From Acidobacteria bacterium RIFCSPLOWO2_12_FULL_67_14b (GTDB lineage: Bacteria; Acidobacteriota; Vicinamibacteria; Vicinamibacterales; UBA2999): a stretch of 44,229 nucleotides of DNA. The notes under the pieces were generated by a model that saw nothing but the letters and a program-made list of their open reading frames with translations, searched no databases and was not told the origin of the DNA. The stretch covers positions 5,933 to 50,161 of the forward strand of contig MELE01000077.1 in NCBI GenBank assembly GCA_001768615.1, in the 5' to 3' direction. Positions 38,883 to 44,229 of the stretch are shown in pieces. Numbering within the stretch: position 1 is the first letter of the stretch; each line of letters begins with the position of its first letter. The translations under genes were made by a program, and so were the position numbers.

Positions 38883-38990
38883 GGTGCGTACAGTGCGTAC
38901 AGTGCTCTGGTGCCATGAGTGCCTTGGTACCCTTCGCACCAGAGCACCGTACGCACTCTAGGAACTGTACGCACGGTACGCACTTTCGGC
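38883..38990. repeat. GTGCGTACAG-type tandem/inverted repeat after kinase-PGI stop codon
   Basis: gtgcgtacagtgcgtacagtgctctggtgc ... gcaccagagcaccgtacgcactctaggaactgtacgcacggtacgcac; 12-bp perfect stem GTGCTCTGGTGC (38902-38913)/GCACCAGAGCAC (38936-38947). Confidence 0.9.
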
Positions 38991-39044
38991 GACGTCGGCG
39001 CGGGCGAGCAGGGTCTGCCCCAAGCTGGTATGATCGGAGTTCGC

Positions 39045-39121
<77 letters not shown>

Positions 39122-39129
39122 TTCGACTT

Positions 39130-39160
39130 ACCAGGCGCCTCGCACCGCGACGCGCCTGGT
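39130..39160 (+). terminator. Hairpin downstream of tRNA-Arg
   Basis: ACCAGGCGC (39130-39138)/GCGCCTGGT (39152-39160), perfect 9-bp stem, 13-nt loop; no strong U-tract. Confidence 0.5.
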
Positions 39161-39190
39161 TCGCTCATGGCAGGCCTCCTCGGCCGCGCT

Positions 39191-39688
39191 TCAGCCGACC
39201 AGCTTCTTCACCAGCTGAATTTGACCCGCGTGGTACGCGGCGTGCCCGGTGATGCCCAGCACGAGGTCGAAGCGTTCGGCTTCGCCGAGCGGCGAGGGCG
39301 CGCGGCCGGCCGCGATCGCCTCCACGGTCCTGCTCAGCCGGTCGTGCGCGGCCTCGAGCGTGGCCTGCACCGACGCCCACGACAGCCGCGAGCCGTCCGG
39401 CAGGTCGAACCAGTCCTCCCCTTCAAGCGGAAACGGCCGGGCCGGGCCGCCCGACAGCTTGCGTTCGATCTCCCCCGCCCAGTAGGCGTGATGCAGCGCG
39501 ATCTCGGCGATGCTGCGGCGTCCCTCGCCGGGCCGCCGGAACGCCATCTGCGGGCCGACGTCGGCGGTGGCGGCCCGGAGGTCCGAACCGTACCAGGCGC
39601 CCGGGCCGTAGCCCTCGTCCAGCACGCGGGTGAAAGTGGCGGCCGGGATGCCGGCCGGGGTCGGGGTCTTGCTGGCGGTGCTGCTCAT
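39191..39688 (-). CDS. DinB-family-like protein
   Basis: 165 aa; SIAEIALHHAYWAGEIERKL and VLGITGHAAYHAGQIQLVKKL, DinB-like His pattern. Confidence 0.75.
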   Translation of the reverse strand: MSSTASKTPTPAGIPAATFTRVLDEGYGPGAWYGSDLRAATADVGPQMAFRRPGEGRRSIAEIALHHAYWAGEIERKLSGGPARPFPLEGEDWFDLPDGSRLSWASVQATLEAAHDRLSRTVEAIAAGRAPSPLGEAERFDLVLGITGHAAYHAGQIQLVKKLVG

Positions 39689-39704
39689 GTCCTGCTCCCT
39701 TCGT

Positions 39705-39730
39705 AACTGTCTAAAACTATTTAGACGGTT
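39705..39730. promoter_or_regulatory. Dyad in the divergent DinB/CGNR intergenic region
   Basis: GTCTAAA (39709-39715)-ACTA-TTTAGAC (39720-39726), extended by AAC.../...GTT with a mismatch. Confidence 0.6.
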
Positions 39731-39770
39731 TCACAAGGTACTCCAGGCGCAGTAACCTGTCAAATATATT

Positions 39771-39800
39771 TTGGAAGTTACATGCCTGCGGCCGTACAAT
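39771..39800 (+). promoter_or_regulatory. Predicted promoter of CGNR regulator, leaderless
   Basis: TTGGAA (39771-39776), 18-nt spacer, TACAAT (39795-39800); GTG start at 39808 coincides with expected +1. Confidence 0.55.
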
Positions 39801-39807
39801 CGGACGC

Positions 39808-40410
39808 GTGGCGAAAGTGCCGGCCGAATCGGTGGACGGGGATCGGGTCCTCGCCTTCCTGAACACGCTCAGCGGGCGCCCGACGGCGTCGCCGGTCGAG
39901 CGGCTCGGCTCGTACGACGCGCTCGTCACGTGGGCGCGCGAGCAGCACCTGCTGCCGGCGGCGGCGGCCGAGCGGCTGCAGGCGCAGGCGCGCCGGCACC
40001 CGCAGCAGGCGGCGGCCGTCCTGGGCCGCGCGCGCGAGCTGCGCGAGGCCCTCAACGCGCTGGTCACGGCGATCGACGCCGGGCGCGCGCCCGCCGCCGC
40101 CGTGCTCGACACCATCAGCGGCGCGCTGGCCTCGGCCTACGCGCACGGCCGCCTCGTGCCCCACGACGGCGCCCTCCAGTGGATTTCCACGGCGGACGCT
40201 GAGCTGGATCGGGTGGTGTGGGAAGTGGCGCGGGCCGCGGGACGGCTGGTCGTGTCGGACCGCCTGGCCCGCGTCCGGCCGTGCGCGGCCGGCGATTGCG
40301 GCTGGTGGTTCGTCGACGACACCAAGAACCGCAGCCGCCGCTGGTGCGACATGAAGATCTGCGGCAACCGCGAAAAACTCCGGCGGTTCCGGGCGCGCCA
40401 ACAGGGTTAG
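39808..40410 (+). CDS. ABATE/CGNR zinc-finger transcriptional regulator
   Basis: 200 aa; C-terminal CAAGDCGWWFVDDTKNRSRRWCDMKICGNREKLRRFRARQ. Confidence 0.9.
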   Translation: MAKVPAESVDGDRVLAFLNTLSGRPTASPVERLGSYDALVTWAREQHLLPAAAAERLQAQARRHPQQAAAVLGRARELREALNALVTAIDAGRAPAAAVLDTISGALASAYAHGRLVPHDGALQWISTADAELDRVVWEVARAAGRLVVSDRLARVRPCAAGDCGWWFVDDTKNRSRRWCDMKICGNREKLRRFRARQQG

Positions 40411-40411
40411 G

Positions 40412-41062
40412 ATGGCGCGCATGACCCGAACGGTATTCGCGGTGTTCGCGGAACTGAAGTTCCGCGCTACGCTGATCGCTATTCTGGCCGCCTTGACCGG
40501 TTCCATCGGTGCGCAATCGACCGCACCGGACACATTCAGGGTGAGGCTCGAGACCACGAAAGGCGCGATCGTGATCGACTGCGTGCGCGCGTGGGCGCCG
40601 CATGGCGCCGACCGTTTCTACGAGCTCGTCACCTCCGGCTATTACGACGACTCCGCGTTCTTTCGCATCCGCGCCAACACCTGGACACAATTCGGCATCA
40701 ACGGCACGCCCAAGGTCTCCATGGCCTGGCGATCGAAGACCATCCCCGACGATCCCTTCCGGGAGCCGAACGCGCGCGGCACGGTGGCGTTTGCGTTCGC
40801 CGTACCGAACGGCCGCTCGACACAGGTGTTCATCAACCTGGCCGACAACCGGGCCACGCACGACCAGGAACCCTTCGTGCCGTTCGGCCGGGTCACGCAG
40901 GGCATGGATGTGGCCGACGCGCTGTATAGCGAATACGGCGAGGCCTCCGGCAGCGGCATCCGCGCCGGCAAGCAGGCCCCGCTCTTCGAGCAGGGCAACG
41001 CGTACCTGAAGAAGAACTTTCCGAGACTCGACTACATCAGGACCGCCCGCATCGTCCCGTAG
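40412..41062 (+). CDS. Cyclophilin-type peptidyl-prolyl cis-trans isomerase, exported
   Basis: 216 aa; TTKGAIVIDCVRAWAPHGADRFYELVTSGYYDDSAFFRI and AFAVPNGRSTQVFINLADN. Confidence 0.88.
   Translation: MARMTRTVFAVFAELKFRATLIAILAALTGSIGAQSTAPDTFRVRLETTKGAIVIDCVRAWAPHGADRFYELVTSGYYDDSAFFRIRANTWTQFGINGTPKVSMAWRSKTIPDDPFREPNARGTVAFAFAVPNGRSTQVFINLADNRATHDQEPFVPFGRVTQGMDVADALYSEYGEASGSGIRAGKQAPLFEQGNAYLKKNFPRLDYIRTARIVP
40447..40466. repeat. Palindrome CGCGGAACT-GA-AGTTCCGCG inside cyclophilin signal-peptide codons
   Basis: 9-bp perfect arms 40447-40455 / 40458-40466; encodes AELKFRA. Confidence 0.92.
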
Positions 41063-41088
41063 CGCGGCGGCGTGTAGCGCGACGTGTA

Positions 41089-41110
41089 GCGCGGAACTTT
41101 AGTTCCGCGC
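41089..41110. repeat. Palindrome GCGCGGAACT-TT-AGTTCCGCGC spanning a stop codon
   Basis: 10-bp perfect arms; near-identical to the 40447 element; the acyltransferase stop (TTA at 41099-41101) lies in it. Confidence 0.93.
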
Positions 41111-43045
41111 CAAGTACCGCGCCAAGGCGAGCCTGGCGATGAAGCGCGAGGCGTTGGGCGTGAAGTGGCCGGCGTCGAACGTGATCAGCTCGGGAGGATC
41201 CGAACCGGGGATCACTGCCGTGCACGCGTCGGCTCCGCACAGCGCGTCGATCAACGAGACATAGGTCAGGACCGGCGACTGCCCCAGCCGGGCCTTCAGC
41301 GCGCGATCGAGCGCCAGGCGTTGCCGGTCCAGGCCGTAGCTCACCCGATCGTAATTGCGGCCCCAATACTGGCTCGTCACCACCAGCGGCAACGACGGCG
41401 ACCACTCGGGCGCCGGGCCCACCACCAGCACGTCGCGGGCGCCGAGCTCGCGCAGCCGCGCGGCCAGTGCCGGCCAGTCGGTGGCGTCATGCGCGGCGCG
41501 TTGCGCCAGGATCACCAGATCGGGATCGAGGTCGGCAATCCGCGCCAGGGCATGGTCGTTGGCCCGCCGGCAACGGCCGCCCGGCACGTCCGGATCGATC
41601 GGCACGATGCCCGGCCGGCAGTGCGACGTGGCGACCTGCGCCAGCACATCGGACGGCGGCAGCAGCGTTCGAATGCCCGGCGCGAGCGCCTGTGCGTACG
41701 AATCGCCCCACAGAAACAGCGTGCGGCCGGGGCCCTTCTGCGTGCACGACGCCGGAATCGCGTCCTTGGTCGCATCGGTCCCCAGCTCCATGAAGTCGCA
41801 TTCGAGACGGTACGGACCCTCGATGCCCGTGCGGCGGATGGACTCGTAATAGCGCAGGAACGAGGCCTTCTCGGTGCGGTTGAGCGGCCGCCCGAGGAAG
41901 CCGCCGTTGGCGAAGGTGAGGGCCCCCGCGCCGGCGCCCGTCGCCATCACGACGCACAGCAGCGGCACGACCCAGGCGCGCCGGCGGCCGAAGCGAATCG
42001 GCGTCTCGATGGCCGTGTAGGTGATCCAGGCCAGCACGAACGCAGCGGCGACCGCGGCCAACCGGATCGAGGCCGATGGCGTTTCCAGATGCAACAGGCG
42101 CGCGAACGACAGCAGCGGCCAATGCCAGAGATAAAGCGGATAGCTGATGAGGCCGATGCCCACCATCACGCGATGCGCCAGCACGGCGCGGTTCAGCCAG
42201 GCCTCCGGCCCTGACGTGATCAGGAGGACCGTGCCGGCGACGGGAAGAAGCGCCCAGAGGCCGGGAAAATGCCTCGTGCGATCGATGCCGAGCGCCGATC
42301 CGACGACCAGCGCGAGACCCGCCATGGCCAGCAGGTCGCGACGTCCCGGCCGCGCGCGAAGCGCGTCGGCGGCGCGCCGGAGCTGCACGCCGAGCCCCGT
42401 CCCCTGATCCGTCACGATGGCGGCGAGCGCGCTGCCGGCGGTGAGCTCCCAGAAGCGCGTCCACGGCGCGTAGAACGTGCCCACCAGATCGCGCCGGATG
42501 CCTTCGATGTTGAACGCGAACGAGACCGCGAACACGACGATCGTGAGCGCCACCAGGTTGAGCCCGGCCCGCCACGCCAGGAACACCATCAGCGGCCAGG
42601 CGAGGTAGAACTGCTCCTCGATGCCGAGCGACCACAGGTGCAGCAGTGGCTTGGTGTCGGCGGTCACGTCGAAGTAGCCGGCCTCCCGCCACAACACGAA
42701 GTTCGACACGAACCCCGCGCCGCCGGCGATGTGCTTGCCCAACTGCGAGAAGGGCTCGCCGTACAGCAGGAACCAGCCGGCGGCGGCGCACGCCGCCAGC
42801 ACGGCGGCGAGCGCCGGAAAGATCCGCCTGATGCGACGCGCGTAGAAGGTGGCGAAGCTGAACCGCCCGGCGTTCACCCCGGTCAGGATGATGGTGGAAA
42901 TCAGGTAGCCGGAGATGACGAAGAAGACATCGACGCCGATGAACCCGCCGGGCACGACGGTGGGAAAGGCGTGAAAGCCGACGACCGCCAGCACGGCGAT
43001 GGCCCGCAGCCCGTCGATGTCGGCCCGGTAGCTCGGCGCGCTCAT
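41099..43045 (-). CDS. Acyltransferase-3 (OafA/YrhL-like) with C-terminal SGNH-type domain
   Basis: MSAPSYRADIDGLRAIAVLAVVGFHAFPTVVPGGFIGVDVFFVISGYLIS; FLWGDSYAQALAPGI and late DAGHFTPNASRFIA. Confidence 0.92.
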   Translation of the reverse strand: MSAPSYRADIDGLRAIAVLAVVGFHAFPTVVPGGFIGVDVFFVISGYLISTIILTGVNAGRFSFATFYARRIRRIFPALAAVLAACAAAGWFLLYGEPFSQLGKHIAGGAGFVSNFVLWREAGYFDVTADTKPLLHLWSLGIEEQFYLAWPLMVFLAWRAGLNLVALTIVVFAVSFAFNIEGIRRDLVGTFYAPWTRFWELTAGSALAAIVTDQGTGLGVQLRRAADALRARPGRRDLLAMAGLALVVGSALGIDRTRHFPGLWALLPVAGTVLLITSGPEAWLNRAVLAHRVMVGIGLISYPLYLWHWPLLSFARLLHLETPSASIRLAAVAAAFVLAWITYTAIETPIRFGRRRAWVVPLLCVVMATGAGAGALTFANGGFLGRPLNRTEKASFLRYYESIRRTGIEGPYRLECDFMELGTDATKDAIPASCTQKGPGRTLFLWGDSYAQALAPGIRTLLPPSDVLAQVATSHCRPGIVPIDPDVPGGRCRRANDHALARIADLDPDLVILAQRAAHDATDWPALAARLRELGARDVLVVGPAPEWSPSLPLVVTSQYWGRNYDRVSYGLDRQRLALDRALKARLGQSPVLTYVSLIDALCGADACTAVIPGSDPPELITFDAGHFTPNASRFIARLALARYLARN

Positions 43046-44049
43046 CGGGCGGCGGCGGCGATGGGCGGAATCACGAGCTGCTCCACCAGATCGTAGATGG
43101 CGCCGAGGTGATCGCGCCGCTCGCGGCTCACGTCCGAACGCGAGGTGGTGACCACCACCAGATCGAGGCCGGGAATCACGAAGATGAACTGCCCGCCGTA
43201 GCCCCACGCATAGAAGGCGTCGCGGCCGCCGAGCTCGCGGATCCACCACCCATACCCGTACTCGCGATCGCTCCCCCATCGCGACCGGCCCCGGGGCACG
43301 ATCGACCGGTCGATCCAGGACTTGGGGACGAGCTCGCGGCCGGCGACCCGCCCGTCGTTTTCGTACAGCTCGCCGAACCGGATCATCTGCCGCGGCGTCA
43401 TCACCATCTCGTTGCCGCCGAAGTAGATGCCTTGCGGATCCTGCGGCCACCGCGCCAGCGAAAAGCCCAACGGCCGCGCGAGCTGCTCCTGCGCAAACTG
43501 CCAGGTGCTGGCCCTGGTGGCTTTCGTGAGGATCGCCGACAGCAGGTGCGAGCTGCCCGTGCTGTACTCGACGCGGGTGCCGGGCTCGGCCACCAGCGGC
43601 CGGGCCAGCACGTAGCGGACCCAGTTCGGGCTCTGCACCCACGCGCCGTAGCCCCGGCCGCTCGTCGATTCCAGCCCCGATCTCATCGTCAACAGGTCTT
43701 CAATGGTGATGGCGCCCTTGCGGGCCTCGCGGTCCCTGGCAAGTTCGGGGAAGAAGTCCGTGATCGGCTGATCCACGCTCTTGATCGCGCCGCGGGCGAT
43801 GGCGAGGCCGGCCAGCGCGGACATGACGCTCTTGGACGCCGACTTGATGTTGGCCGGCTGGCTGGCGCGGGCGCCGCCGAAGTAGCGCTCGAGCACCAGC
43901 GATCCGCGCCAGCTGACCAGCAGGCTGCGCAGGCGCGGCAGCTGCGCCGCAGCCTTGGCCGCGGCGTGCAGCGCCGGGTCCTGGTTCCCGGTCACCCCGG
44001 CGGTCCCGCACAGAACGACCAGCCCGAGGACGGCGGCAAGGATTCGCAT
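43042..44049 (-). CDS. Beta-lactamase-family (class C-like) serine hydrolase, exported
   Basis: 335 aa; signal peptide; SxxK in NIKSASKSVMSALAGLAI; ITIEDLLTMRSGLE; ATGA overlap with acyltransferase start. Confidence 0.88.
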   Translation of the reverse strand: MRILAAVLGLVVLCGTAGVTGNQDPALHAAAKAAAQLPRLRSLLVSWRGSLVLERYFGGARASQPANIKSASKSVMSALAGLAIARGAIKSVDQPITDFFPELARDREARKGAITIEDLLTMRSGLESTSGRGYGAWVQSPNWVRYVLARPLVAEPGTRVEYSTGSSHLLSAILTKATRASTWQFAQEQLARPLGFSLARWPQDPQGIYFGGNEMVMTPRQMIRFGELYENDGRVAGRELVPKSWIDRSIVPRGRSRWGSDREYGYGWWIRELGGRDAFYAWGYGGQFIFVIPGLDLVVVTTSRSDVSRERRDHLGAIYDLVEQLVIPPIAAAAR

Positions 44050-44102
44050 CGGAATGTGCCGGCCAGTATCGCATTTCCACTAAACTGTCTCCCGGAAAGC
44101 CT

Positions 44103-44229
44103 ATGAAGAACCGACGCGTGTGGGGCCTGCTGGGATGCGCCGTCACCCTGCTGCCGGCCCTGGCCGGTGCGCAGGTCACCAAGGCGGATTACGACCGCGC
44201 GCAGTCGCTGCGCGATCACTACGACACGC
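44103..44229 (+). CDS. N-terminus of exported protein, probably S9/DPP-IV-type peptidase (partial)
   Basis: MKNRRVWGLLGCAVTLLPALAGAQVTKADYDRAQSLRDHYDT, running off the window. Confidence 0.55.
   Translation, partial: MKNRRVWGLLGCAVTLLPALAGAQVTKADYDRAQSLRDHYDT

Noticed and set aside
41037-41405. 122-aa minus-strand ORF ending in GAELKFRATRRATRRRATG
   Set aside because: Overlaps the acyltransferase 3' end in another frame; the AELKFRA peptide is only a translation of the palindromic repeat.

Overview
High-GC bacterial chromosomal window with a gene repertoire resembling Acidobacteriota/Vicinamibacteria; this is inferred from family content only. It encodes about 33 proteins and two tRNAs. From left to right: a partial sensor histidine kinase; a minus-strand block of three tandem NHL/6-bladed propeller proteins, a LVIVD-repeat lipoprotein, a TonB-dependent receptor, a carboxypeptidase-regulatory/TPR/ModA-like fusion and a second TonB receptor; a hybrid histidine kinase; a large VPS10/BNR propeller protein; a PadR-controlled ABC exporter; an N-degron cassette (clpA, clpS, aat); tRNA-His; a methyltransferase; an FHA-GAF-HD-GYP protein; a YedY-like molybdopterin oxidoreductase; a ligase-polymerase LigD; a third TonB receptor; a peroxiredoxin-like protein; transaldolase; a polyphosphate-glucokinase-like/phosphoglucose isomerase fusion; tRNA-Arg; DinB; a CGNR/ABATE regulator; a cyclophilin; an OafA-type acyltransferase; a serine hydrolase; and the start of an S9-type peptidase. 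The most unusual signal is a set of at least seven sequence-unrelated short tandem or palindromic repeat types. They sit directly at stop codons or gene junctions (16.85, 20.2, 26.45, 27.42, 30.88, 38.88 and 41.09 kb). Several of the same or similar types also occur in-frame in domain linkers or N-termini (ClpA D1/D2 linker, LigD ligase/polymerase linker, a cyclophilin signal peptide, the YedY-like N-terminus). The kinase-PGI fusion and two predicted leaderless regulator transcripts are secondary highlights. All calls come from reading the sequence and the supplied ORF track; no database search was run.
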